In this document: positions 52,879-62,817 of the stretch, in pieces
Position numbering within the stretch: position 1 is the first letter of the stretch
Layout of the letters: every line of letters begins with the position of its first letter
Assembly: GCA_023410535.1 (NCBI GenBank)
Contig: JAEYPR010000002.1
Coordinates: 124,001 to 188,000 of the forward strand
Direction: 5' to 3'
DNA length: 64,000 bases
Source of the DNA: Bacillota bacterium
Lineage (GTDB): Bacteria; Bacillota; UBA4882; UBA8346
Notes under the pieces: generated by a model
Databases searched by the model: none
Seen by the model: only the letters and a program-made list of their open reading frames with translations
Told to the model about the DNA's origin: nothing
Program-made: the position numbers and the translations under genes

Positions 52879-53448
52879 ATGCCGCAAATGCAATCCCGCC
52901 GAGTTGCTGGGCCGGATGATCCGGTTTTTCCGGAGCTTACCGCCATCTATGAGACGAGTTTCTGTGCCGATGAACGCCGGGAAATGGACCGGGCGTTGTT
53001 CGCTAATCCCCGTTACGCTTTGAACGGGTTTTTCGCCACCGACGTCTTGCTCGGTTTTGCCGCGACCTGGCGGTTGGACGGCTATCTGATGGTGGAACAT
53101 CTGGCGATCGCTCCGCAATGGCGGGGTCGGGGCTTCGGTGGACAATTTTTGCGGGAACTGATTGCGCGCTCCCGTCACGCCACATTGATTCTGGAAGTGG
53201 AACGCCCCGCCAACGATCAAGCGCGCCGCCGGATTGCCTTTTATGAACGCTGGGGTTTCCAACTTAATCCGTATCCGTATCTTCAACCGGCCTACGCCAA
53301 AGATAAAGCCCCGGTTCCATTATTCCTCATGAGTTATGGCCGGTTGTTTGATTTGGCGGAGTATCGGGTTGTCGTAGAACAACTCTACCGGCTCGTTTAC
53401 CATGGGCAAAAGCAAGGGGACGATCACGTCGAGTTACCGCAGTGGTAA
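52879..53448 (+). CDS. GNAT-family N-acetyltransferase
   Basis: This 190-residue protein is a predicted acetyl-CoA-dependent acetyltransferase. The acetyl-CoA loop is QWRGRGFGGQFLREL after VEHLAIAP, and AFYERWGFQ is the usual motif B/C region. The acceptor is unknown. ATG at 52879 has GAGGT nearby. It is divergent from the hydrolase and convergent with helD. Confidence 0.85.
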   Translation: MPQMQSRRVAGPDDPVFPELTAIYETSFCADERREMDRALFANPRYALNGFFATDVLLGFAATWRLDGYLMVEHLAIAPQWRGRGFGGQFLRELIARSRHATLILEVERPANDQARRRIAFYERWGFQLNPYPYLQPAYAKDKAPVPLFLMSYGRLFDLAEYRVVVEQLYRLVYHGQKQGDDHVELPQW

Positions 53449-53466
53449 ACGAAGTTTGAAAACAGC

Positions 53467-53522
53467 GCCTAATACGTCAAACCCTCCCCGGATTAATCCG
53501 GGGAGGGTTTGACGTATTAGGC
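53467..53522. terminator. 56-bp perfect palindrome, bidirectional terminator
   Basis: Arms 53467-53494 and 53495-53522 are exact reverse complements (28 bases each), with the core AAACCCTCCCCGG and its complement CCGGGGAGGGTTT. It lies between convergent genes. Transcripts of either strand would form a very stable hairpin. Confidence 0.85.
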
Positions 53523-53526
53523 ACAT

Positions 53527-55812
53527 TTATAACCGGCAACTGTCTGGCGTGGGCAGTTCCCCGGTTTGGTAGAGCTCCGGCGGGATCGTGGCGACGAACG
53601 GCGTTAATTGGCCGCTGTGGCAGATGAACAAACGGTGAAGCGCCCGGGTGCAGATGGTATAAAAGAGGTTGCGGTCCGCTTCATCGGCATAATTTTGCAC
53701 GTCGGCATCCCAGACTAACACCGCGTCAAACTCCAACCCTTTGGCCAGGTATCCGGGGATGATCACAATCCCTCGATGAAACTCGCTGTTTTCGTTTTTG
53801 ATCAGGTGGATGGGCAGGAGGGACCGTAATAATTGGTAAAGCGCTTCCGCTTGTTGCGCCGCTTTGGTGATTAAGGCGACGGAACGGAGACCGCTAGCGA
53901 GAATCCGGTCGATCAATACCTGCAACCCGAAGGCGCTCCCTTCCGGTTCGGGGAAGGAATAAACTTGCGGCAAAGCCCCGCTACGCCGAATCGGCTCGCC
54001 CGTCAGCGCGCTAGTGGATACCGCCTTGGCAAAGGACTGAATCTCGCTGGTGGAACGGTAACTCTTCTGGAGCGTCAGCAATTGTGAATCCGCCGCGCCT
54101 AAAATAGCGGCGGCGGTCTGAAAATCCGCCGTCCGCAAATAAGGATGGATCGACTGGGAACGGTCGCCCAAGATCGTCCAAGCGCATCGCGGAAAGAGTT
54201 GGTTGACGATCCGGTATTGCAAAATCGTGAAATCTTGCGCTTCATCGATGATCAATTGCCGGATGTCGCCGCGGACCGGAAATCCGCTTAAACACCCGTG
54301 AAAATAAAGAAGCGGCAGTGAATCCTCATACATGATCCGGCCGTTTTCAAACCACTCCAAGGTCTGGCGGCGGATCTCCGGCCAATTTTCCGGAACCGGC
54401 AGTCCTGCCGCCAACCGGGCAAAGAGGGCTTCGTCGCGGAACAATTGTTGATACAGCTGGAAAGGATCCAACTCGGTCCGCCGGACCAGTTCGCTCGTGA
54501 GCGGTTCCAGCTCGGCTTTGGCGGCTAGACGGGCTAGCACTTTGATGGTTTTCTCGTTGACCTCTTCCCCGGTCGCGGCGATGGCCGCTTCATGTTGCGC
54601 CCGGATCCGGCGGACCAGGGGGCGTAGTTTCTGCTGGATCACCTTGCGGATTTGCCGCAGCCGTTTGGCCGGAGGCAAGTAAGCCAGGTTCGTCAGAAAT
54701 AGTTCTTCCCATTCTTCTCGGGAAAAGTAATTTTCTCCGCCCAACGTAAGCTTGGGATATTCCTTGACTAGACGCTCCATAATGAATTGTAGGTAGTTTT
54801 CGAGCAGATCGGCAAAAGCGGGCGCCGATTTGAAACCAATTCCCGCCGCTCGAACCCGCGTGGCGGGAGCGCCGGGGTTGGCCATGAAAAGTTCCAATTG
54901 TTCGTTCCAATCCTCAACCTTGGCGGGGAATTGCAGTTTGGTGCGGTCGATATAGTCCTGGAACGTGGTTTGCCTGACGTTGGCCTCGCCCAATTCCGGC
55001 AGGACGTTGGAGATATAATCGGCAAAGATATAGTTGGGCGAAAAGATCAAAATCTGCTTGGCGGTTAACGTGTCGCGCTCCCGATAGAGCAAATAGGCGG
55101 CACGGTGCAAGGCGATCGAAGTTTTGCCGCTGCCGGCCGGTCCCTGAACCAATAGCACCCGGTGGTCGGCGTCGCGGATGATCTGATTTTGCTCCCGCTG
55201 AATGCTGTTGACGATGGTGCGCATCTTTTGATCGGTGCTACGGCCCAAAATTTCCTGCAAGATCTCATCCTCAATGGTAAGATCGGAGTCAAACCAGTAA
55301 TTAAGCCGTCCATCGGCGATTTTGTATTGCCGTTTGAGGGTGATCGCGCCTTGAATTTTTCCCATAGGGCAATGATAATGGGCCGGTCCCACTTGAAAAT
55401 CGTAAAACATTCCGGCAATCGGCGAGCGCCAATCGTAGACCAGCAACTCGCCGGAGCTGGTATCGGCGAGCGTGGCGATTCCGATATAAACCGGCTCGGA
55501 GTTTGCTTGCATGTTTGGTTTAAGCTCCCGAAAGTCGATTCGTCCAAAGTAGGGCGCGGACAGCATTTTGGCAAAATGCGCCCGGCGCCGCCGCGCGGCT
55601 TCGGCGATGTTTTTCTCCCGTTCGACGATCTCGGTTAGTTGGGCTTCATCCCAAAAATCGGCATAGGTCGTCTGCCAGTAGGTATCGAGCACTTTGTCAA
55701 GTTCGGCTTTGGTTGCGGCATAGGTCGCATCGCTGATTCCAAGCTGTGCGGCGATTTGGCGCAACGTTTGTTCCAAATGCTGTTGTTCGAGAACATTCTC
55801 ATTGGCATCCAT
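53527..55812 (-). CDS. helD: RNA polymerase recycling helicase HelD
   Basis: This 761-residue UvrD-like ATPase matches HelD of Gram-positive bacteria, which binds stalled RNA polymerase and releases it from nucleic acid. The N-terminal coiled coil (about residues 1-95) inserts into polymerase in the known homologues. Helicase motifs include GPAGSGKTSIALHR, RQLIIDEAQDF, LGDRSQSIHPY and YRSTSEIQSF. The ATG at 55812 is preceded by AAGGGGG. It stands alone. Confidence 0.92.
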   Translation of the reverse strand: MDANENVLEQQHLEQTLRQIAAQLGISDATYAATKAELDKVLDTYWQTTYADFWDEAQLTEIVEREKNIAEAARRRRAHFAKMLSAPYFGRIDFRELKPNMQANSEPVYIGIATLADTSSGELLVYDWRSPIAGMFYDFQVGPAHYHCPMGKIQGAITLKRQYKIADGRLNYWFDSDLTIEDEILQEILGRSTDQKMRTIVNSIQREQNQIIRDADHRVLLVQGPAGSGKTSIALHRAAYLLYRERDTLTAKQILIFSPNYIFADYISNVLPELGEANVRQTTFQDYIDRTKLQFPAKVEDWNEQLELFMANPGAPATRVRAAGIGFKSAPAFADLLENYLQFIMERLVKEYPKLTLGGENYFSREEWEELFLTNLAYLPPAKRLRQIRKVIQQKLRPLVRRIRAQHEAAIAATGEEVNEKTIKVLARLAAKAELEPLTSELVRRTELDPFQLYQQLFRDEALFARLAAGLPVPENWPEIRRQTLEWFENGRIMYEDSLPLLYFHGCLSGFPVRGDIRQLIIDEAQDFTILQYRIVNQLFPRCAWTILGDRSQSIHPYLRTADFQTAAAILGAADSQLLTLQKSYRSTSEIQSFAKAVSTSALTGEPIRRSGALPQVYSFPEPEGSAFGLQVLIDRILASGLRSVALITKAAQQAEALYQLLRSLLPIHLIKNENSEFHRGIVIIPGYLAKGLEFDAVLVWDADVQNYADEADRNLFYTICTRALHRLFICHSGQLTPFVATIPPELYQTGELPTPDSCRL

Positions 55813-56095
55813 TGGAGAACCCCCTTCAAGAGTTTTGGCGAAACCCATTGACAGCCTGCTAACAATTTGATAAAATTATATTGGTGATTTGTATGGTTTT
55901 TGTAAGAACTATCCAAACTATTATACACCAACCAAGCGTGAATCACAAAACGCCTGATTGAACTTAAGCGGTGTTCTCTTTTATTTAGGGTCACGATAAT
56001 TACTATTTTTGTCCGTTTTCAACCGTTATTATCCATCATCAAACGTGAGGCACCCGATTTCCGGAGTGTCTTTTTTGATACAAAAATTTTAAGCC

Positions 56096-56129
56096 AAAAA
56101 CCGACCGTCAAACCGTAACGGTCGGTTTT
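56096..56129 (-). terminator. Terminator after the nitroreductase-like gene
   Basis: AAAACCGACCGT and ACGGTCGGTTTT form a perfect 12-bp stem; the minus strand has T-runs after it. Confidence 0.75.
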
Positions 56130-56140
56130 GCAGCGGCAAA

Positions 56141-56914
56141 CTATCGAAATTTCGAATCCAAAAAACCGGATTGGGCTAAGTGTTGATAAAGCTGCTTGTG
56201 AAGGTGTTGCGCGGTTTCGGGGTCGCCGGGTTTAGCCCAGACTTGAAAGAACCAGTCCATGTAACGGGAAAAAAGCTTATCCTTTTCCTTAAAGACCAAT
56301 CCCAGATGTTTGTTGGGATCGTCGTATTCGGCGATGAGTTGGTCCAGTTCCTCCGGAGTTAGGGATTGATACTTGCCGAAATGAATCAAGCCTTTCCCGC
56401 ACAAGCGGCCGCGGCTGACCGGTTGCTTCGTTGCGGGCGCGTAGCCCAGGATTAGCGCGATCAAGGGAAAACAATCTTGCGCGGGTAAATTGAAATGTTG
56501 GTAGAACCGGCTTAGATCTTTCCGGTGTATACTGTTAGTGAAGAGTGAATCGATTCCCAGTGATTTTGCAGCGATAGCAGCGGTTTGGGCAGCCAGGATC
56601 GTATCGGTGCTGCCGGTAATGAAGTCGGTTACATGTTGGCTTTGGTAGGGGTATTGCAGCCGTTCGGCAGTAGCCCGCAACCGGCTGAAATCGACACAAA
56701 AAATCAGGGCGTGACTCCCGGTATACTGTAAGTACTCTTTCATGACCGGTTTCTCATCAACGACAATCATTGAGTAAGTCTGCCTGGCCGAGGCGCTGGC
56801 AGCCCGGACGGCGGCTTGTAAAATGGTTACCAGCTCCGTGGCAGGAACCGTCCGCTCGGTAAAATTGCCGTGAGTCGAATGTAATTGATGAATGGTTTCT
56901 AAAGTTTGATTCAT
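56141..56914 (-). CDS. Nitroreductase-family protein
   Basis: This 257-residue protein is of the NfsA/FRP-type nitroreductase superfamily, flavin enzymes that reduce nitro or quinone compounds with NAD(P)H. Suggestive segments are ILQAAVRAASASARQTYS near residue 30, and TDTILAAQTAAIAAKSLGIDSLF. Reaction partner is unknown. The ATG at 56914 has AGGAGGT seven bases upstream. Confidence 0.82.
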   Translation of the reverse strand: MNQTLETIHQLHSTHGNFTERTVPATELVTILQAAVRAASASARQTYSMIVVDEKPVMKEYLQYTGSHALIFCVDFSRLRATAERLQYPYQSQHVTDFITGSTDTILAAQTAAIAAKSLGIDSLFTNSIHRKDLSRFYQHFNLPAQDCFPLIALILGYAPATKQPVSRGRLCGKGLIHFGKYQSLTPEELDQLIAEYDDPNKHLGLVFKEKDKLFSRYMDWFFQVWAKPGDPETAQHLHKQLYQHLAQSGFLDSKFR

Positions 56915-57029
56915 GGAATGACCTCCTAAGTCCGGAAACATTATAACATAAACGGTATTTTGAAGCAAATTCTTCCAAATTTAAAATAGCGAAACGAATC
57001 GTAATTTCAGAAGGAGCAATGGAGCAATT

Positions 57030-57914
57030 ATGATCAAGATCGGTATTGATTTGGGCGGCACGAAAATTGAGATCGTCGCCTTGGACGGACAAAATCAACC
57101 CTTGGTCCGGCGCCGGGTCGCCACGGAACAGGAACGGGGCTACGAGGCGATTGTCGAGAACATCGCCCGGTTATACCGGGAGACCGTCGCCGGGCTGGGG
57201 CAGCCGGAACATACTTTGGGGATTGGTATCCCCGGCATCATCTCCGCCAAAACACAACGGGTCAAAAATTCGAATACGCTTTGTCTCAATTATCAAGCGT
57301 TGCAAATTGATTTGGCCGCACGACTCGGTCGCCCGCTACGGGTTGAAAATGACGCCAATTGTTTTGCACTGACTGAAACCCTGCTTGGCGCCGGTCAGGG
57401 ACAACAAGTGGTCTTCGGCGTGATTATGGGAACCGGCTGCGGGGCTGGAATCGTCTGGGACGGCAAAGTCCATTCCGGTTTGCAAGGAATTGCGGGGGAA
57501 TGGGGACATATGCAGATCGATCCCGACGGTCCGGCCTGTTACTGCGGGAAACGGGGTTGCGTCGAGACCTATATCAGCGGCGGCGGGTTGCAACGGCTGT
57601 ACCAACAACAGGTCGGCGCTACCGTAACCGTGCAACAGATCGTTGACGGCTACCGGGCCGGGGAAGCGGGCGCCAGCCAAGTTTTTGGCGATTTTATCCA
57701 GCATTTTGGCATCGCTTTATCCAATGTGATCGACATTCTTGATCCGGATATGGTGATCCTCGGCGGCGGTTTATCCAACATCGACGAGCTTTACACCCTG
57801 GGGCGGGCGGCGGTGGCCCGGACCATCTTCTCCGACAGTCTTGAGACCCCGATCGTGAAAAACTGTTGCGGCGACTCCGCCGGCGTCTTTGGCGCAGCGC
57901 TGATCGGGATCTGA
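57030..57914 (+). CDS. ROK-family sugar kinase (Mak/fructokinase-like)
   Basis: This 294-residue kinase phosphorylates a free hexose with ATP. It has the N-terminal phosphate loop GIDLGGTKIEIVAL, IGIPGIISAKTQRVKN, VENDANCFALTE, GTGCGAGIVW, the EWGH active-site stretch, and the full zinc motif CYCGKRGCVETYISG. Spacing and wording follow E. coli Mak (mannose/fructose kinase) more than NagK. ATG at 57030 has AAGGAGC upstream. It is the only catalytic ROK kinase in the window and lies 16 kb from the amino-sugar operon. Confidence 0.88.
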   Translation: MIKIGIDLGGTKIEIVALDGQNQPLVRRRVATEQERGYEAIVENIARLYRETVAGLGQPEHTLGIGIPGIISAKTQRVKNSNTLCLNYQALQIDLAARLGRPLRVENDANCFALTETLLGAGQGQQVVFGVIMGTGCGAGIVWDGKVHSGLQGIAGEWGHMQIDPDGPACYCGKRGCVETYISGGGLQRLYQQQVGATVTVQQIVDGYRAGEAGASQVFGDFIQHFGIALSNVIDILDPDMVILGGGLSNIDELYTLGRAAVARTIFSDSLETPIVKNCCGDSAGVFGAALIGI

Positions 57915-58087
57915 GGCGGGAACATCCTGGTGAGTAAGCGGTTGCCGGTCTTCCCGTTGGAACGACCGTCTGCATTTGGACAATGATTCCTGTCTTCCGT
58001 ACTATACAAATCCACCGGCACGCAGCCTGAAATATGGTATGATTCAATCGAACGCGCAGGTTGGTTAAGGGAACAGGAGGAACTGTC

Positions 58088-59233
58088 ATGATCGGACAAA
58101 CATACCCAAGCGAAAAACGGTATTACCGGGATGAAAAAACCGGTCGGGAGATCTGTCAGCTAACGACCGCGGCCAACAACTATCATATGTACTTCACCGA
58201 CAATTCGTTTACCTTGGGGGACCGGGAGATTTATTTCATCTCCGACCGGGGCCGGCCGGGGGTGTTTAACATCTTTCAAATGGATCTGGCGTCGGGAGAG
58301 ATGACCCAAATGACCGATGAGCCAAATGGGATCAACCACCGGATGACCAAAACCCCTGACAGTGAATTGATTGTTTATACGGCCGGCAGTGCCTTGCGCA
58401 AGCTGACCACCCGCACCGGACAGATTGAGACGCTGTATGAGGAAGCCGGTCAATTTTTGCTCGGAACGCCGTTTATCGCGCCGAACAAACGGTATTTCGG
58501 GGTCATCCGCAATGAAAAAGGGCCGGAGTTTCACCGTGGGCCCAATTACCGCGGTTTTAAGGAAGCGTTGTTCGCGGTGAAAAAAGCTTTTATTACCTTG
58601 GTTTACCTTGATGGTTCCAAAGTGCTGGATGTTTTCGAAGACACCCATTATTTGGGCCATTTCCAGTTTGCCCCCGACGACAGCGGCTTGGCGATGTTCT
58701 GTCATGAAGGACCTTGGAATCTGGTGCAGCAACGGATCTGGCTGTTGGACCTGGTGAGCCGGGGCGTCCAGCCCTGTTTCCGGCAGCAGGCCGACGACTG
58801 CGTCGGTCACGAGTTTTGGACCCGGGACGGTTTAATCTTCTTTGATAACCGCCGGGCCGGGCACGACGGCACGATCACCTCCGACAAAACGCAGGCGACC
58901 GTCACAATGGAGGTGGAATCCGACCAACTGCCCTATGTGGGCTTAATCGATCGCCGGGGGACGCTGGTCCGCCAGATTGATATGCCGTATTACTGCAATC
59001 ATTATCACGCCAACAATGACAATAGCCTGTTGGTTGGGGACGCGGTCGAGGATATCGTGTTGATCAATATTCGCGAAGCTGCGCCAACCATTGCCACGTT
59101 GTGCACTCATTACACCTCTTGGCGGACCGCCACCACCCATTGCCATCCGACGTTCGGCTGGAACGGAACGCGAATCTTATTCGAGTCCGACCGGAGCGAC
59201 AATCAAAACCTGTACTTGATCGAATTGGAATGA
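58088..59233 (+). CDS. Oligogalacturonate lyase-like protein (PL22)
   Basis: This 381-residue protein has the seven-bladed propeller of oligogalacturonate lyases, which split short pectin fragments inside the cell. Conserved His-rich stretches are CVGHEFWTRDG, YYCNHYHANNDN and THCHPTFGWNG, the likely Mn and active-site residues. No signal peptide, as expected. ATG at 58088 follows AGGAGGAA. It is downstream of the sugar kinase by about 170 bases on the same strand and may share its transcript. Confidence 0.85.
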   Translation: MIGQTYPSEKRYYRDEKTGREICQLTTAANNYHMYFTDNSFTLGDREIYFISDRGRPGVFNIFQMDLASGEMTQMTDEPNGINHRMTKTPDSELIVYTAGSALRKLTTRTGQIETLYEEAGQFLLGTPFIAPNKRYFGVIRNEKGPEFHRGPNYRGFKEALFAVKKAFITLVYLDGSKVLDVFEDTHYLGHFQFAPDDSGLAMFCHEGPWNLVQQRIWLLDLVSRGVQPCFRQQADDCVGHEFWTRDGLIFFDNRRAGHDGTITSDKTQATVTMEVESDQLPYVGLIDRRGTLVRQIDMPYYCNHYHANNDNSLLVGDAVEDIVLINIREAAPTIATLCTHYTSWRTATTHCHPTFGWNGTRILFESDRSDNQNLYLIELE

Positions 59234-59261
59234 ACTGATAATTCCAATGAAAAAACGGATA

Positions 59262-59311
59262 TCAAACGAGCCGTCCTTGATTGCAGCGCCAAGGACGGCT
59301 CGTTTGATTTG
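59262..59311. terminator. Bidirectional terminator
   Basis: TCAAACGAGCCGTCCTTG pairs perfectly with CAAGGACGGCTCGTTTGA (18 bp, 10-base loop), followed by TTTGT. It separates the convergent lyase and MFS genes. Confidence 0.85.
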
Positions 59312-59326
59312 TCTGTCGTCGGGCGG

Positions 59327-60568
59327 TTATTTTGATTCAATGGCCACCCTGCTTCCGAATTGGGACAGGGACAAGGGGACGATCAACAGTAAAGTAATCA
59401 GTCCGCAAGCCAGAAAACCCATGCCGCCGCCGGAAGCTTCCATCACGGTTCCGGCAAAAAAGTTGCCCAACGGGGTAGTGCCTTGATTGAGAAAAGCATA
59501 AACGCTCATGACCCGGCCGCGATATTCGTCGTTGGAGTGGAGTTGGAAGATCGAGTTGGCGGTATTGATAAACACTAAATTCATAAAGCCGATGGCGGCG
59601 ATCAGGAACATACTGAGCCAGTAGAACGGGGTAAGCGCGGTAACAATTTGCAAAATGCCGATTCCAAAAGCGTTGATCAGCAACAGTTCTTTTTTGAGCC
59701 CGTGTTTACTGATGGTGGCCATCACCAGCGCGGCGCAGAGCGAGCCGATTCCCGCCGCCGACATCAGCGCGGTGTAACCGCCGGCGCCTTTTCCCAATAC
59801 CGTTTTGGCGAAAACGGGAATCAAGACATCGTTATTCATGGCAAACGTACAGACAATCGCCATGGCGAGGACATTATGAACCAAGATGGGGCTTTGCTTA
59901 ATATAACGAATGCCTTCGGTGATCTCCAGCAACACGTTCCGGCGTTGCCGTTGCACGACCAAATCGGGAGTTTTAATCAACAAAAGACCGCCCAATACGG
60001 CGAGATAGCTGAGACTGTTGCCAAAGAAACAGAAAACAGCGCCAAATTGGACAAGCAAGATTCCGGAGAGCGCCGGACCGATAATCTTGGCAATGTTGAC
60101 GATGGTTGAATTTAATGAGATTGCGTTCATTAGATCCTTTTTGCCGACCAGTTCAATGAAGAAAGATTGCCGCGCCGGCATATCGACCGTTTGGGTCAGA
60201 CCAAAGACGGCGCTCAAGATAAAGACATGCCAGTATTGAATCACCCCGCAAAAGGTGAGAGCGGTCATAATCAACGCTTGCAACATAAACGCCGCTTGGG
60301 TCAGCAAGAGAATCTTTTTCTTGGGGAAACGGTCGACAAAAACACCGGCAAAGAGGGAGAAAAACAACATCGGCAAAAACTGGCAGACGCCTAACAAACC
60401 GACCAGCAACGGCGATTTGGTCAAAGTATAAACCAGCCAGACTTGGGCGGTTCGCTGCATCCAGGTGCCGGTCAATGAAACGCATTGGCCGATCCAGAAA
60501 TAGCGGAAGTTTTTATATTGTAATGAGGAGAAAGTGGTGAAAAGGGTTTCTTTACACTTGCTAAGCAT
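59327..60568 (-). CDS. MFS transporter (MFS_3/EntS-like)
   Basis: This 413-residue membrane protein has about 12 helices and the MFS motif FAGVFVDRFPKKKILLLTQ. It is closest in pattern to the MFS_3 group, which includes the enterobactin exporter EntS and assorted drug pumps. Efflux of a small molecule is likely; siderophore export cannot be claimed, because no siderophore synthesis genes lie in the window. ATG at 60568 is used; the ribosome site is weak. Confidence 0.88.
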   Translation of the reverse strand: MLSKCKETLFTTFSSLQYKNFRYFWIGQCVSLTGTWMQRTAQVWLVYTLTKSPLLVGLLGVCQFLPMLFFSLFAGVFVDRFPKKKILLLTQAAFMLQALIMTALTFCGVIQYWHVFILSAVFGLTQTVDMPARQSFFIELVGKKDLMNAISLNSTIVNIAKIIGPALSGILLVQFGAVFCFFGNSLSYLAVLGGLLLIKTPDLVVQRQRRNVLLEITEGIRYIKQSPILVHNVLAMAIVCTFAMNNDVLIPVFAKTVLGKGAGGYTALMSAAGIGSLCAALVMATISKHGLKKELLLINAFGIGILQIVTALTPFYWLSMFLIAAIGFMNLVFINTANSIFQLHSNDEYRGRVMSVYAFLNQGTTPLGNFFAGTVMEASGGGMGFLACGLITLLLIVPLSLSQFGSRVAIESK

Positions 60569-60875
60569 GGGCGGTTCATTCCTATCGTGTTGATAACTTG
60601 ATCTTATTGCAACCTTGAAGATATTATATCCCGGGTTACAAGCGTAACCAACGCCTTTGCGTTTTTTTCAGGCATTAATCCAGCGTTCAGTGGAAAATGT
60701 CCCGTCAGAAAATGGCCAGTCGTAACGTTGATTTATAACATATCGTTAAAAACAAGACAAATCTGGATTATGGTCTTCAATTTCTGAGGGAAACATGATA
60801 GAATTTACAAAATATACAAATAGTGTGAAATAATTGGTGCATACTGGATGAAACTTGTGGGACGGGGGGAAAGCA

Positions 60876-62594
60876 ATGCCGCAACAGGGACGAAATTTAG
60901 GCGAACGTTCTTCCAAAGTATTGGAGGTTACACACTTTACGAAGTTGAAGGTGTTTTATCAGATTTTGATGGTCATTGGCGTAATGAGTCTTTTTTTTGG
61001 CTTGCAAGCGTATCTGAATGTGGGAGTTATCCGGACGATGCAGGAGGCGATTCCGGCTATCTTGAATCAGGGAGCTTATACCTTAAATGAAATTGCCAAT
61101 CTCAAAGGAGATATCTTAAACGTCAAGGACGCCTATTTGGAACAGATGACGGGCAACACCGACGCCAACACGCCCGCAGTAACCGAGTTGCTGGAGAAGA
61201 TTAATCAACGGACCAGAAGTTTGAATCAGATTGAGCCAGGAACCAAAGAACGAATCCTCCATAAACTCGCCATGATCCAAACCCTTACTGAGAATCCCAC
61301 GGCGGATAATTATCCGTTGTTACGAAAAGAGTTGAGCAATATCGGCTTGTATCTTGACAATGCCTATATGGGTTTATTCAGTCAAACGTTATCTCGCGTG
61401 ACCGAGAATGATCAATTTTCCGATGAAGCGCAACGCAATAGCATTCTGATCATGATTGCCAGTATTGTTTTATCGATATTGCTTGGCGTTTTTATCGCCA
61501 ACTCCATTGCCGGGCCGCTCAAAAAAATCGCCGGAGTGGTTAAGGGAATCGCCGTTGGCGATCTGACTGAAAAGGTCCGCGCGGCGGGATCGCCGGAGCT
61601 GGCGGTGGTCGTGAACGGTTTAAACCAGGCAATCGACGGATTGCAGGAACTGGTCAGCAATATCGGCCATCAAGCCACCGCGTTATTTACCGCTAGTAAA
61701 GAGCTGAAAGCCACTTCCACCATGACCGGGCAGTCCGCTACCGAAGTCGCCCGGTCGATGGAGCAACTGACGGTCGGCGCCGAGGAACAGGCGCGGCAGA
61801 TTAACCAAGCGGTCGCGACCATTGATCAGCTCTCGGAGACCGTCCACCAAGTATCGCAAGGGACCGACCGGATTGCCACCGCCTCGGAAAAAGTGGCGCA
61901 AGCCGCGCAAGTCGGCCGGGAAGCGACGGTCGCTATTACCAGAGAGATCACTGGGTTATATACTTCCACCAAAGAGGTGGCGGAAGTGATCGAAATCTTG
62001 CAACGCTCGTCCGAAGAGATTGGCGAGATCATCACCTTGATTCAAGCGATTGCCGAGCAGACCGCGTTGTTGGCGTTAAATGCTTCGATTGAGGCGGCGC
62101 GCGCCGGCGAACAAGGGAGAGGATTTGGGGTCGTGGCCCGGGAGACGGGAAAACTCGCCGAACAATCCAAACAAGCCACTGAGTCGATCACTCAATTGAT
62201 TTTGCGCATGAAAGCCCGGACCAATCAAGCGGTGAATGTAATCCAGATTGGACTCGGCAGGGCGGACAAAGGCCGCAATTTGGTCGTCCAAGCCCGGACC
62301 ACCTTTGAAGAGATCTTTACCGCCCTTAGCGAAAACCTCCAACAAATCCGAGCGGTCGCTGCGTTGACCCAGAAAATGTCCCACAGCAACCAGGAGGTCA
62401 TCGAGTTGATCAACGGGATTGCCTCATTTTCCGAAGAGAGTCTGAGCAGTACCGAACAGGTCTCGGCCACCACCGAGGAACAGAGCGCTTCAGTAGAACA
62501 AGTGATGGCCTTGGCTGAAAGTCTGGAACGGATCGCCGATCATTTACGCCAGGCTGTCGCGGCGTTTGAGCTCACGCCGAAAACGAACGGCTGA
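60876..62594 (+). CDS. Methyl-accepting chemotaxis protein
   Basis: This 572-residue chemoreceptor has a short N-terminal tail, TM1 (about residues 25-45), a periplasmic helical sensor of about 140 residues, TM2 (about 180-202), a HAMP domain (IAGPLKKIAGVVKGIAVGDL) and a signalling domain whose tip reads AEQTALLALNASIEAARAGEQ. The usual EVRKLAE after it is ETGKLAEQS here. Ligand unknown. ATG at 60876 follows GGGGGGA. It is followed by a terminator. Confidence 0.93.
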   Translation: MPQQGRNLGERSSKVLEVTHFTKLKVFYQILMVIGVMSLFFGLQAYLNVGVIRTMQEAIPAILNQGAYTLNEIANLKGDILNVKDAYLEQMTGNTDANTPAVTELLEKINQRTRSLNQIEPGTKERILHKLAMIQTLTENPTADNYPLLRKELSNIGLYLDNAYMGLFSQTLSRVTENDQFSDEAQRNSILIMIASIVLSILLGVFIANSIAGPLKKIAGVVKGIAVGDLTEKVRAAGSPELAVVVNGLNQAIDGLQELVSNIGHQATALFTASKELKATSTMTGQSATEVARSMEQLTVGAEEQARQINQAVATIDQLSETVHQVSQGTDRIATASEKVAQAAQVGREATVAITREITGLYTSTKEVAEVIEILQRSSEEIGEIITLIQAIAEQTALLALNASIEAARAGEQGRGFGVVARETGKLAEQSKQATESITQLILRMKARTNQAVNVIQIGLGRADKGRNLVVQARTTFEEIFTALSENLQQIRAVAALTQKMSHSNQEVIELINGIASFSEESLSSTEQVSATTEEQSASVEQVMALAESLERIADHLRQAVAAFELTPKTNG

Positions 62595-62630
62595 ACCGGA
62601 ACGCTTCCGGTGGATCGCTTCCGAAATGTC

Positions 62631-62663
62631 AAATGGTAGTGGACCAGTTCCACTACCATTTTT
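62631..62663 (+). terminator. Terminator after the chemoreceptor gene
   Basis: ATGGTAGTGGA and TCCACTACCAT form an 11-bp stem followed by TTTTT. Confidence 0.8.
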
Positions 62664-62817
62664 GGTTGGGCTTATGGTATGCTATAGGCAGGAGATTATT
62701 TCATCGAATGAATCAAGGAAAAGATGTTGCGGTCAAGACGTCCAAAATTTTGTAAGTTATCGATCGCGATGAATTTCATTATTTTAAATAATGCCACAAG
62801 AAACAGGCAGGTAACGA

